DNA from: Ustilago trichophora
Lineage: Eukaryota > Basidiomycota > Ustilaginomycetes > Ustilaginales > Ustilaginaceae
Assembly: GCA_900323505.1 (NCBI GenBank)
Contig: OOIN01000030.1
Coordinates: forward strand, 186,001 to 250,000
Length of the DNA stretch: 64,000 nt
Direction: 5' to 3'
Shown here: piece by piece, positions 12,181 to 22,461 of the stretch
How the letters are laid out: every line of letters begins with the position of its first letter
Position numbering within the stretch: position 1 is the first letter of the stretch
The notes under the pieces: generated by a model
Told to the model about the DNA's origin: nothing
Database searches by the model: none
The model's input: the letters and a program-made list of their open reading frames with translations, nothing else
Position numbers and translations under genes: made by a program

Positions 12181-12320
12181 AGGGAAGTCAGAATTTTGAA
12201 AATTTCAAGGCAGCACAGCCACTATCAAAATTGGCAGAGTCAACTTGTCCTCCGTGATAGCATCATTCATCTCACACCTCACCCATGGCATTGATCAACA
12301 CAATTCATTGCATCAACTGG

Positions 12321-14219
12321 CTACAGAAATGGTGGCATGCGTGGAAGGAGGGGCCCTTGCTGCTGCCAACTTGGAAAAGGTGGCTCAAGGGGGATGGCAC
12401 TAGAGCTTGCCTGGGGCAGTGACGGAGGTGGCACCATGATCATCTGATCAGAACCCGGGAATGGTGGTGGCGGCTGAACAGGCCAGAAGCTTGGCAGTTG
12501 ACTGCTTGTTGGAAAGACAGGCTCCTCATCTGATTCTTGAGACTCTTGCACTGCCATCGGGGCCAGTGAGGGCAACACTTGCTTGCTCTTGGCCTGCTGC
12601 TTGCCTCTTGCCTTGCATGCTAGCTTCTCAGCCTCTTTCCTTGCCTGTTCTTCCCGCTGTGCTATCAACCGTGGTAAGTCACTTTGATGTAGCACACGTG
12701 CTTGGGACAGCCGGTTCATATCCCCAGGGAGGGCATTGCGCTTGTTTGCATGTGCTGCTGTGAGCTCCTGGATCCGGGCCTGGTCAATGACTTGCTGGTT
12801 GAAGAGACGATCAACAAACTTCTCAAACTTCTTGGTCCACATGCGCTGTTGACGGTGAGAGTAAGCAAGTGATGCCTGTTCCTCCTCTTGACGTTGATGA
12901 AGGGTTGATAGAAGCTGTGCCATGAGCTTCTTGGCCTCTTCTGATGTTGATGGTGTTGGTGTGTCTTCTGGTTGCGGAGCTGAGGAGGGTGGCGTGGAGT
13001 CACGGTGCCAAGCTGGCATGTGTCTGAGGACTTTTTCACGGTTTATCACTGTGTCAATCCCTACATCTTTGAAAGCCTTTGTTGCAGCACTGCCAGTGAT
13101 AACCCGCCTGGCCTTGACATACATCTTCAGGAAGTCCTTCTTACCAATGCTAAGATTGGCACCGGCAAACTTGTCTACTTCTGCAGTGAAGGCATTCTGC
13201 AATGGACCAAAGATTGAGACATCGAGTGGTTGAAGGAGATGAGTGGCATGTGGAGGCAGGCAGAGGCAGATGATGCGGAAGTCCCAAGCTTGCTGTATGA
13301 ATTCCAAGGTTACATGTGAGCCATGGCCATCCAAAATAAGCAGACGGTAATTGCCTTGTGCCTTCTGTTGTGTGTGCTTGTTGAAGCAATCCTTGAGCCA
13401 TTCCAGACCAAGATCATTGTCTGTCCAGCCGTTTGGACTTGTTGCAAAGGTCCAGTCCTTGGCCTCCAAGTGATCACGGTACCATCCTTGTATGTGATTC
13501 TTCCCTCTGTAAATCACCATAGGAAGAGGTGGAGTTCCCCGTGCACCAATGCACTCAATGACTGTGATGGTCTCCCGTGTCCCTGGATGTGATCTGAAGC
13601 GCCGCCTCTTCCCATCCTCCTTTGGTATAATGATGCTGCGGGCCTGACTCTGACCAATTAGGAACCCAGTTTCGTCCATGTTGTAGATATTTTGAGGTAA
13701 GATGTTGTATTCTGCAATAGTCTGTTCAAGAAGATCAAAGTACGCTTCCACTACTGCAGGATCACCAGCAAGGACCCTCTGCACATCCATGATGCGGGAG
13801 TAGTAGCCTCTTAGCCCAGGATGCCGCTGTTTGAAGGCTGAGACCCAATTCAATCCAAGCTGAGCGTCATTGTTGTTGGTTTGCTGCCGCAACAGTTGCT
13901 CCGCTAATTGTCTTAGTTCCTTGGGGGTGACCGGGAAGCCAAAGTCTGCTTGCTTGCGTATGTGCTGAACCAGGACATCCTCTGTTCCTGGTGAAAGGAT
14001 TTGTAGATCTTGGAAGGCCTCAGAGCGGCTCTTCTTCCCTTGCTTCCGGTTGTAAAGTGTCTTGTAGGGGACATGGTGGTGTTCCGCTGCTGCTCTGAGA
14101 CTTTTGAAGCGGCCTTGATCCACAGCAAGCAGTGCAGCCTGGATCTGTTCTTCCCTCTGATCCCTCTCTGACTTCAGCTGAGTCCTAGCAACCTTCTTCC
14201 TTGGTGAAATGTTGACCAT
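12321..14219 (-). CDS. Pogo/Fot1-type DDE transposase with CENP-B-like DNA-binding domains
   Basis: 632 residues from ATG at 14219 to TAG at 12321; the frame extends about 30 codons further upstream but only from non-ATG codons. Residues about 20-60 form a psq-type helix-turn-helix (QAALLAVDQGRFKS...YKTLYNRKQG); about 80-140 a CENP-B-type second DNA-binding domain; about 175-350 the DDE catalytic core. Candidate catalytic acids are Asp182 in NMDETG, Asp297 in LDGHGSH and Asp333 in LQPLDV; the last two are 36 residues apart, in keeping with pogo-family DDxD spacing. A Gln- and Lys-rich C-terminal tail follows. The protein would bind the element ends and cut and paste it at TA. No frameshift or stop interrupts it. 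Related domesticated proteins exist (CENP-B, Abp1), but the flanking repeats show this copy is a transposon gene. Confidence 0.96.
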   Translation of the reverse strand: MVNISPRKKVARTQLKSERDQREEQIQAALLAVDQGRFKSLRAAAEHHHVPYKTLYNRKQGKKSRSEAFQDLQILSPGTEDVLVQHIRKQADFGFPVTPKELRQLAEQLLRQQTNNNDAQLGLNWVSAFKQRHPGLRGYYSRIMDVQRVLAGDPAVVEAYFDLLEQTIAEYNILPQNIYNMDETGFLIGQSQARSIIIPKEDGKRRRFRSHPGTRETITVIECIGARGTPPLPMVIYRGKNHIQGWYRDHLEAKDWTFATSPNGWTDNDLGLEWLKDCFNKHTQQKAQGNYRLLILDGHGSHVTLEFIQQAWDFRIICLCLPPHATHLLQPLDVSIFGPLQNAFTAEVDKFAGANLSIGKKDFLKMYVKARRVITGSAATKAFKDVGIDTVINREKVLRHMPAWHRDSTPPSSAPQPEDTPTPSTSEEAKKLMAQLLSTLHQRQEEEQASLAYSHRQQRMWTKKFEKFVDRLFNQQVIDQARIQELTAAHANKRNALPGDMNRLSQARVLHQSDLPRLIAQREEQARKEAEKLACKARGKQQAKSKQVLPSLAPMAVQESQESDEEPVFPTSSQLPSFWPVQPPPPFPGSDQMIMVPPPSLPQASSSAIPLEPPFPSWQQQGPLLPRMPPFL

Positions 14220-14322
14220 TGATGCAATGAGAGCTGGTTGATGATGGTGGTGATGACGTGTTGGAGATGAGGAAGTGTGAGTGGGAAATTGACTGATTTG
14301 CTGCCTCAATTTTTTTGGTGGA

Positions 14323-14510
14323 GGGGGACTTGCCTCTGAGCGGCAGAAAAACAGTCAAAATAGACAAGTCCCCCAGGGAGGGGGATTGCCTAGTACTAAA
14401 TTGATAGTGGAGCTGCTGCCTCAAAATTTCAAATTTTCAGAGTACCAGGCAATCCCCCGGGGTCCAAATTTTCCACATCTACGTGATTTCCACATCTATG
14501 TGAACTACGT
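14323..14510 (-). repeat. Right terminal inverted repeat of the transposon
   Basis: Inverse complement of 11993-12180 with one visible difference, in the outer copy of the 17-bp tandem repeat. The inner flank differs from the left end: the second hairpin keeps only 10 of its 14 closing bases here. Confidence 0.93.
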
Positions 14511-14512
14511 TA

Positions 14513-15689
14513 CAGTGTATGCTAAATGGGGAGGCATAAAAAGTGGCTTGCGTGGCGCTGCTCTGTGTTGTTGTTCGCTCTCTCTCTCTCTCTCTCTCTC
14601 GCTTGGGGAGGAGGACCGTGGTAAAAAGGATGGTAGACTGTTGACAACCCACTCCCGTCCCCCCGACGCACCACTTTAAAATCACAGCATCGCATTGCTT
14701 CCCTCATCTCTTTTGAAAAGGAGAACGTGATTGGCCTAGCGCTGTATAGGATAAAAAAAAGGATCGGGAGGCGGACTTGGTCATCGGTTTCCGAAAGTAA
14801 GCCTCTTTATTCTTTTGCTTCCAGTCGCCGCCGCTATCGTTGTGGCTGTCTTCGAACTATATACTGTATGTAGATTGTTCGGAAGGCGAATTGGATCGTG
14901 GACGGATCTCGTGGCTCCCATTTGCCATCACATGGCTACCGAGTGCGCAACAAGTGCAGGAACAGAGTGCAGTGTCAGCCATGCAGGTGCGATTACAGTA
15001 TATCGAGGCACAAATCGCCCTTTCTGGTTGCCACGCGGGCATCGGACTCGGTCCAGAGACTTTAAATTGACCTGCAAGACGGTGGTAGGTCCGTTCATGC
15101 GCTTCTTTCTTGTCTAGCTATCAATTGCAATGCTGCTACAGTATTTGGTCAAAGGAAAAGGGCTCGCAATCGATTCAGCACATGGCGTGAATCACTCAAG
15201 TGGCTTGCTTTGATTGTAGTAGATTGGAATATTTGGCTGCGTGGCGTGGCAACTCGTGTAATTTTCGTGTGTTTGAGGTCCTTTAAGTGGCCTAGATGAT
15301 ACACGAATGAATTATCGCACCTTTACTTCCTTTCATGATTGGAATCGAAGTCAGAGGAAGAAAGATGCTGTCTGATTTGTCTCTTGTTGACATGCTCACG
15401 AAACACCGGCAAACGTATTGGATGATCTGCAAAAGCTCGACCTGATTGACGTGCAGACCGAATGCATCCTATATCCCTCACCGATACGACGTTACAGAGA
15501 CGAACATTTGACATTATTGAGCGAGACATTGCGAAACCAGGGATGAGTTTGAGTTGAAATGCGGAGAGGCAAGAGACAGAGGATGTTTTTGTTGATGGCT
15601 CCACAATAGTGGAAAGCGAGGTGCGTCTGACAGCTCGCTTACGGCGAACGACGGGTGTTACCAATGCAGAAAAATGCGCGATCAATCAA

Positions 15690-15732
<43 letters not shown>

Positions 15733-18700
15733 CCCGTTTTCGCTGTTTTGCTGTGCTGACTGGCTGAGCTGACCAAAATTGGGTTTCCTTCTTCTCTTCT
15801 CTTCTTTTCTTTTCTTTTTCTTGTTTTTCTCTACCTGTCCGACCTCGTACACGCTGCTTCCGTCTTTGATCTCTTTGCCTTGCCTTTAACCCTCTCGCGC
15901 CTGAAGAACTCTTCTTGATGGCGCACAAGAGATCACGTCAGCCAGACATATCTCTTTGGCGCTCCGCCTAAAAATAAATAATTTAAAAGGTTCTACAGTA
16001 CAGTACTGTAGTACGAGTCTGTCTTTTTAGTCTGGTAGACTCAAATCGAGGGTGCTCGACGGGCCATTTCTCCCGCGCAATCAAAAAGGCAAATGCCAAT
16101 TGGAGACATGACAACCCGGCCCGCTCGCACTTCTGGTTGGACGCCAAGGCCAAGGGGAAATCCAAAAGCCAGAGTATTTGGTTGCAACGAACAACAACGA
16201 TCAGAGACGGATGTACCACACTGGTTGAAGCTGAAACCAAACTTGCATTCCCTCGCTTCCGCAAAAAGACGTGCTTCGAGGAGACTACTCTGCATGTACG
16301 ATACAGTGATGCCTAAACTGGGCAGTGCGGCCGCAGAAGACCTGTCCTCTTCGTTTCCGTTTCTAACTTCGCTTGCGGTATCCTTAACCCGCACAACAGA
16401 CCTCATGCTCCTCCCTCTTTGCCTTTGATGTCGACCCTTGAACATCAAATCCTTGCTTTTGCGCTGGAATCCAGCCTCTTTTTTTAGGGTGAAAAGAAGA
16501 AGGATGCTTGTCGAAGTTCGATTTGGGTCGTGACGGTGCATGACCTTTGATCTTGATTGCAGCCAGGCAACTTGAAACTGGTTAGTTGATCAGAGACCTG
16601 TCACATCGATATCGATACTGAATAGGCAGCGTAACGTCGAGCGTCGATTTGACCCCCACCTTGCCCACGCACTGATGATCTCGCCGCTTGCTCTGCCCTG
16701 CTCTGCTTTGTACGCGTAAAAGACGGGTGCTGACCGCGGTTCCTCGTGTCAGACAAGATGAAAAAAATTGCATGCGATGCTACTCTTCGTTCCCAACCTT
16801 GCCATTCCGCCCGTTGCAGGTCCGATCTTTCATGCAAAGAAATTGAGCTTACGAGGGATCAATAAATAAGCATTGACTCGAGAAAGTCAAAATGGACAAG
16901 GACAATCGGGGTCAAAGTCGGCATAAAAGACTGGTAGTGAGAGAGTGTAACAAGATAGAAAAAGGTCTAGAACAGCTGCACAACTATGTACTCTTTTAGT
17001 GCAAATTGAATTCGTGGCAAAAAGTCGGGACCAAATACCAAACCGCGGGGCCGCAGATTCCATTTGGCAGCAGCTCCTCCTTGAAACTACTGTAGTCAAT
17101 GGTTTTTTTTATATCTTTATTTTATCTTTGTCGAATTCAAATTCGAGCGCGAGTAGGTTGGTGAAAAGGGATGCGATGGAAATTATGAAGTTGGATTTTT
17201 GGCTGGTGGATTTCTTTCTTCGGTGTTTTTCGAGGCAACAAAAGAGACGGACGGGGAATCCTGCCTCTTTCAAGCCACGATTTTCTTTTTTAGTTTAGAC
17301 CTCAACTGGAGAGGGAGAGAGAGATCTGGCGCAGGAACGCTTTGCTCTGAGTCCGCGTGGTGCAATCGCTACACAAATCAACTCTCGCGTGGATCTGAAG
17401 GCTCGGTGCACAAAGCACGCCTTTTTTTTGCGCATCTAAATCTGCATATCGTTTCTCTCTTGCTTGAAGCTTGCCTTTGTTTTCGATCGTTGCATGCCAA
17501 AGGCTAGAACTCATTCACTCCTCTCTAGTCCGTTGTCCTGAAACGCTTTCCATTCATCGATCGAGATCCATTTCTGACTGTAAAAGTTTACATTACTCGA
17601 TGAATGAGGGTGTAAATCAACCGTACTTGACCGTTGGTGGCTTTGCGAATCATGAGTGAGAATAGGTGTGTGTATGTGTGTGGGACTGTGGATGCGGCGA
17701 GCAAGGCAGGCAATTCTGAAAGAGAGAGTGTGTGTCAAAAATAGAATTGATTTGAAGAATAATTAAAAAAAAATGAATTGGGATGAGTGAGGGAGAGGGC
17801 CAAATTTCCTGACTCGGCTGCTGCTGGCCGTGCGTTGGGTTGCGTGGCTCGGCAAGATCTTTAATTTTATTTGTCTTGATCTTGCAATATTGTTGGCCAA
17901 AAACAGACTGATTTGATGCTGAATGTGACCTTTCTTCTTTTTTAACCGTTGGATTTCTGGACTCCGCGCAAATGGGAGGCTTCGATTCACAATATTGAGT
18001 GAGCCCCACCGCCCGTGTCCCACCACCGACCCACCACACACACACACTCTCTCTCTCTCTTTCTCTCCCTCACCTTTTCTCTTCTATCGCAGCCGCTGTT
18101 CCTCGTGTCCAAAAAAGAAATACAAAAGAAAAAAAAAAAAAGGGTTCGCTGCAGACCGCACACTAGCGAAAGCGGAGGCTAAGCCACAACTCTCCTCTCT
18201 CTCCAGTAAAGTGACGCCAGACTTTGCTTCCACTCTCTCTTGTTCAACCCAACTCGAGCACAACTTCCACACATCCCTTCGTCACCATCACCATCACCAT
18301 CACCAATCCCATCCCATCCCATCCCTTTTCCGCATTCTCATTCTCATTCCCATCCTCCTCACCATCCATCTCTGCCATTCATTCATCCGACTCGAGCCAT
18401 TTGCTTCGTTCTCACCTCTTAGCCACAACATCCTCGACTCGAACTGCTGACAACAACAATAGCAACTCCCTCCAGCGCATCCCATCCAATCATCACCTAA
18501 TCTAAGCGATTGATTTGCATACATCCGCGACCACTCCTATCATCACAACTTCATCACATAGCCGACACGAACACATCTTCTCCTTTGGTGTCGTCCCCAC
18601 CCATCGCTGCTCGCCAACCCAATCTGATCCGCTTCTTCGACTCCTTGTCCACTGCCTCATGCCGCGCCAAACACTCTAGTCGCTATCACAGCGTCTCCTT

Positions 18701-18792
18701 CCTTGCTCTGGCCATTTGCACTTACTTCAGCTGCATTGGTCCTTTTAGCACTCCTCTAACAGCCACCAGGCGCTCCTTGCCTTGATACCGGC
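14513..18792. other. Long intergenic region, 4.3 kb, no recognised gene
   Basis: No convincing coding sequence. One ATG frame of 166 codons on the minus strand (16041-16541) has unremarkable composition and no recognisable family. Simple sequence includes CT repeats (14577-14600), a T41 run (15692-15732), a TACAG palindrome (15994-16013) and, next to the downstream gene, CATCAC/CCATC repeats (about 18282-18325). The last 800 bases are C/A/T-rich and probably hold the promoter and a long leader of the 18793 gene. Confidence 0.5.
15692..15732. repeat. Poly(T) tract, 41 bases
   Basis: Uninterrupted T41 on the plus strand, the longest homopolymer in the window. Could be the poly(A) of an old minus-strand retrocopy or a slippage product; no retroelement sequence is recognisable beside it. 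Confidence 0.9.
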
Positions 18793-21700
18793 ATGATGGC
18801 GTCCACCAGCCGTCTAGGCGAGTCTAGCGTCCGTACAGATGCTCCAGCTTCGCGACGCTCCATCTCCAGTCAGGCGGCTTCCGCCTCTCGCGCCCTCACG
18901 TCCGTCGCATCTACTTCCGTCTCATCGCCGTATGCAGGGCTTCCGTCATCCTCCTCCTCCTCCTCCTCTTTGTCCACACCAAAGCGCCGTTCAATAGCTG
19001 CAGCAGGTAGAAACTCGTTTTCGCGCTACAGCGCCTCATCATCCTCTACCAGCAGCCTTGTCAACGACAGCTCGTCTCAACAAGGTCGTCGTAGCATCAG
19101 CGCCAATTCCAGCGACAACAACATTCAAGAGGAAGCCGAGCCTATCCCAACCATCAGCCGCACTGCCCAAGCGAATGCTCACAACAGCTCCCAGACTGCA
19201 GCTGTCCGTGCCGCCAGACCAAGTCCGCGTCATCAGCGCCATCATTCAGCAGAGAGCCTCCGCTTGGATCTCGACGGCCTCGACCTTGGAGGAAATCAGG
19301 ACTACATTTCTCCCTCGGATAGCGCTCCAGGCCAACGTCATGTTCGTTCTCGATCCAACAACAATGCCACCCAGGCCTCTTTCCCAGCCTCTAAACAGCC
19401 CTTCGACAATGCTCCCTACAATGTTGTCGACGTCGACATGGATCGAATTTGCGCCTCGTGTGCTACCCAAGGCAGGACGCACGAATCGCTCAACGGCCTC
19501 GAGGATAGCTTCTCGCTCCACCTTCGCGCAGAGTGCTCCGACTACCGCGAAATCATGTCGTCTCAGGCCGTGCTCAATGCAGCCGTTGACAAAGAGCAGC
19601 GCATGCGAAACGCCAGTCTCGAAACGATCGATCCACAACGACCACGCGGTTACTCAATCAGCAACGGTCAAGTACTCGGGGGCTTTGCCAGTTTGGGCTT
19701 GCAGCCAGAGACTGGTGTCGAACCACTGGCACCGACACGACACCAGCCAGTGCGCTCCATCACCAAAGGCTCCACCGATTCTTCGGAAGCTCCCATCACT
19801 CCGATCGAGTGGAGGGATAGCTTTGGCACCCTTGCTGCGCCCAGCTACACTCCACCACCCAAATGGGCGCATCTGACAGGACGGCCATGTAACCCTCTCG
19901 AGCCTCTGGACGTGCTCTCGATCCAAGAAATGGGCTTCCACAGTCTTGACATTGGCAGTCTCAACGATTGGGAAGGTTGCAAGCTCTCTGCCGAGATCCT
20001 CTGTCCCATCAACGGTCATCAGCGCATCGAATGGTCCGTTGCACAGACCACGCGCAGAAACAAAAAGTGGGTTGTTGTTCCGAACGCTACCGTCACCTGT
20101 GGCACCACCGAGACGCTTTCTTCGGCTGCACAAGCCGAGAGGACGGTGGTGGTTAGCAATCGATCGCTTTGGCTCGATGAGAGCGAAGCCGGCGTAGCCT
20201 CTCTCGCTCAACGAGAGCAAGCCCAGTCAGCCACTACATCGCAACGACTGCCCGCATCGAATCGCGTATTCAAGCCCTTTTCTGGCAAAGCTGGCTTTGA
20301 GCTCCGTCTGCTTCGCCCCACGGTCGGCAAAATTTGCCCGCCGGTCTACTTGGCCAACGCATCAACGCATCGCTACCTGCATCAATACCGCAAGGAGAAT
20401 GGACCACAATCCTCGCAGCTCAACGGCGCATTCATTATGGATACTGCCGCTGACGTTGACCGACAGAGCGCCAAGGCATCGCAACCCATCTATCCGGTGC
20501 TCCGACGATCGAGGTCGCGACCGTACCTGCGTCACCCTCATGCCCCACTGCGTCGCTCTCGCTCCAAGCCCTACCTACGACACTCCGCTCAGCAACAGGC
20601 AGCAGAGGCAGCACCGTCGCGAATCAATCCCGAAGAGTTTGCTCCCTCGCTACCCGGAGATCCGCTGGTGCGCATGCATCCCGGAGAATCGTGGCCCTCG
20701 GCACGTTCGCGTCCTACGGACTCGCTCTCGTCGTTTGACTCGGGTTCGAGCAGCGATGTAGGCAGCGACACTTCTTCGGATGACGCAGATTTGTCGGCCA
20801 CCAACACGCGCGAGTCAGTCATGGGCAGCATGTCGTCCGCCTCGTATGATCAGCCCGCCCGAAAAGATATGAACGGCGAACGCGCTAGGTCTGCAGCTAT
20901 TCCTATGGCTGTGAGAGGTTCCCACTTGGGTCGAGCACCTCGCAGCCTGTCACCAGGCTCGTCGGTCAGCCGCGGCATCAGCTCCAATTCGGAAGCGTCG
21001 GCAGCGTTGGCTGGGTGGCAACACAGCAGCCTCGAACAGCAACGGTATCAGCAGCAGTACCCGGGCAGCGCATCGTACGAAGCCGACTCTTGGCAAGGCA
21101 CTTCGCCCACGACTGCTTCGGCTTCGTCGCTCAGCGCGAGCAGCAAGCAAAGTCGCAGCCGCAAGGGACTTCAGAAGGCACTGCAAAAGAAGGACAAGAT
21201 GCTGAGCTCTTGGTTCAAGCGCAGACCCGAAATCGGCAATGCTGCGCAATCCGTGTCCCCAGGGACGGAGCCAGAGCTGGCACAGCTGTCGTCCAATGGC
21301 ATGGCATCACAGAGCCAGGCAAGCACAAACAGCAGCACTAGAAGCAGTCTTGCGCGAGACAGTCATGACGGATCAGTTGCCAGTGCGATTGCTGGATCGG
21401 TCGCGAGCGCTATCGCTGGAGCGACTCCATTAACCGAGACTGCACTGGAAAGCTTCCAGCGCGCCATGTTCCGCCCAGCTTCGCCCGAGTCGACCATCAT
21501 GGGATCTAGGAGAGGTTCGGAGGCGCTCACGCAGAAAACTGTTGAACCTTGTGCCCCCGCAGTGCAGACGAACTCTGCTCAGGTATCGCAAGAGCGCACC
21601 GGAGGACGAGACAACCGAACTGCCGTCAACTCGACGCTTTCGCAGGTCTACGGCTGGGATGAGGAGCAAGCAGCCAAGAAGCTTGTTGGTCGCGTGGGTA

Positions 21701-22461
21701 CGGGATCGTTCTTGGACCTGGATGAGGAGAATGCTCTTCTAGGATTGGACGCGGTACCGGCGGGAGCGCTGACGATGCTGATCCCTCTGCCTCTGATTGG
21801 GAGGGCTCGAGCGCAGGATGCGGTGAGGTACATGCGTGTCAACTTTGTGCCGTTTGGAAGCTTTACGGATCCATTTGAAGCGCCGCAAGGTCTGGGTGGT
21901 GGAGCGCTTTTGAATGCCGGTTCTCCGAGTGGTGAAAGCGAACCCTCTAGTCTCTCGCAAAGCATGAGCACGGGCAGCGGAAGCTTTGCTTGGCATCGCG
22001 AGGCGGCCAAGTCGTCGGAACAGTCTAGTTGGAAGCGCAAACTAGGCTTGTCCGGCGGTCGTAGCGGTGGCGGTCAAGGCGCAACTCAGAACGCCAGTGT
22101 TCAGAGCGCCATTGGCCAATCGTTGCCATCAGGAACACAAGAAGCACCGCAATCGCCACCTTTGGGCAAACCTGAAGCATTCCGCATCACGGCCATTGTA
22201 CACGACGCACCATGGACATTGAGCTCTTGCTCTTCGGAGTTGGACCCTCGTCTACCCGAACCGGGCACCTTTCCTGTTGTATTGGGCTACTGCAACGGAT
22301 CCAAAGGGCTCGAAATGGTGCCCGAAGGCTGGGGAGCATTGCGTCTTGCCGGAGTGCCCATCCCTACCAACCCAGACGGCTCTCCCATACAAGGCATTCA
22401 CCCACTTCACGGCGTCACCGACCTCATCATTGCCGCTTGTACCGCCGTGATGGACGTCTAA
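18793..22461 (+). CDS. Large Ser-rich protein of unknown function
   Basis: Intronless frame of 1222 residues from ATG 18793 (a second ATG follows at once) to TAA 22459-22461. The first 200 residues are Ser-rich and disordered. Residues about 200-545 look folded, with a CASC motif near 219-222, a Trp-rich block (WRDSFGTL, PPPKWAHLTGRPC) and a FELRLLRPTVGKICPP segment. Residues about 545-940 are again Ser/Gln-rich with repeats of RRSRSRPYLRH type at about 574-596. Residues about 940-1222 are a second ordered block containing FLDLDEENALLGLD, LTMLIPLPLIG and a C-terminal hydrophobic LHGVTDLIIAACTAVMDV end. No signal peptide and no clear transmembrane span. I do not recognise the family; it may be specific to smuts. 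Codon use fits the neighbouring genes, so coding status is firm. Confidence 0.88.
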   Translation: MMASTSRLGESSVRTDAPASRRSISSQAASASRALTSVASTSVSSPYAGLPSSSSSSSSLSTPKRRSIAAAGRNSFSRYSASSSSTSSLVNDSSSQQGRRSISANSSDNNIQEEAEPIPTISRTAQANAHNSSQTAAVRAARPSPRHQRHHSAESLRLDLDGLDLGGNQDYISPSDSAPGQRHVRSRSNNNATQASFPASKQPFDNAPYNVVDVDMDRICASCATQGRTHESLNGLEDSFSLHLRAECSDYREIMSSQAVLNAAVDKEQRMRNASLETIDPQRPRGYSISNGQVLGGFASLGLQPETGVEPLAPTRHQPVRSITKGSTDSSEAPITPIEWRDSFGTLAAPSYTPPPKWAHLTGRPCNPLEPLDVLSIQEMGFHSLDIGSLNDWEGCKLSAEILCPINGHQRIEWSVAQTTRRNKKWVVVPNATVTCGTTETLSSAAQAERTVVVSNRSLWLDESEAGVASLAQREQAQSATTSQRLPASNRVFKPFSGKAGFELRLLRPTVGKICPPVYLANASTHRYLHQYRKENGPQSSQLNGAFIMDTAADVDRQSAKASQPIYPVLRRSRSRPYLRHPHAPLRRSRSKPYLRHSAQQQAAEAAPSRINPEEFAPSLPGDPLVRMHPGESWPSARSRPTDSLSSFDSGSSSDVGSDTSSDDADLSATNTRESVMGSMSSASYDQPARKDMNGERARSAAIPMAVRGSHLGRAPRSLSPGSSVSRGISSNSEASAALAGWQHSSLEQQRYQQQYPGSASYEADSWQGTSPTTASASSLSASSKQSRSRKGLQKALQKKDKMLSSWFKRRPEIGNAAQSVSPGTEPELAQLSSNGMASQSQASTNSSTRSSLARDSHDGSVASAIAGSVASAIAGATPLTETALESFQRAMFRPASPESTIMGSRRGSEALTQKTVEPCAPAVQTNSAQVSQERTGGRDNRTAVNSTLSQVYGWDEEQAAKKLVGRVGTGSFLDLDEENALLGLDAVPAGALTMLIPLPLIGRARAQDAVRYMRVNFVPFGSFTDPFEAPQGLGGGALLNAGSPSGESEPSSLSQSMSTGSGSFAWHREAAKSSEQSSWKRKLGLSGGRSGGGQGATQNASVQSAIGQSLPSGTQEAPQSPPLGKPEAFRITAIVHDAPWTLSSCSSELDPRLPEPGTFPVVLGYCNGSKGLEMVPEGWGALRLAGVPIPTNPDGSPIQGIHPLHGVTDLIIAACTAVMDV

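Larger units (their letters stand above)
11993..14510 (-). mobile_element. Complete pogo/Fot1-like (Tc1/mariner superfamily) DNA transposon
   Basis: A 2518-bp element bounded by TA dinucleotides at 11991-11992 and 14511-14512, the expected target duplication of Tc1/mariner/pogo elements. Its ends are 188-bp terminal inverted repeats that I read as identical except for one base (G at 12004 versus A in the complementary position of the right end). Between them lies one uninterrupted transposase gene on the minus strand. Intact coding frame plus near-identical ends indicate recent insertion and possibly activity. It is the only complete mobile element I recognise in the window and sits in intergenic DNA, so it breaks no visible gene. 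Confidence 0.95.

Noticed and set aside
15692..15732. T41 as the poly(A) tail of a minus-strand retroelement
   Set aside because: No reverse transcriptase fragment, no target duplication seen; treated as a homopolymer only.
16041..16541. 166-codon ATG frame on the minus strand in the 4.3-kb gap
   Set aside because: No family pattern, ordinary codon composition and no neighbouring splice evidence; could be tested by transcripts.
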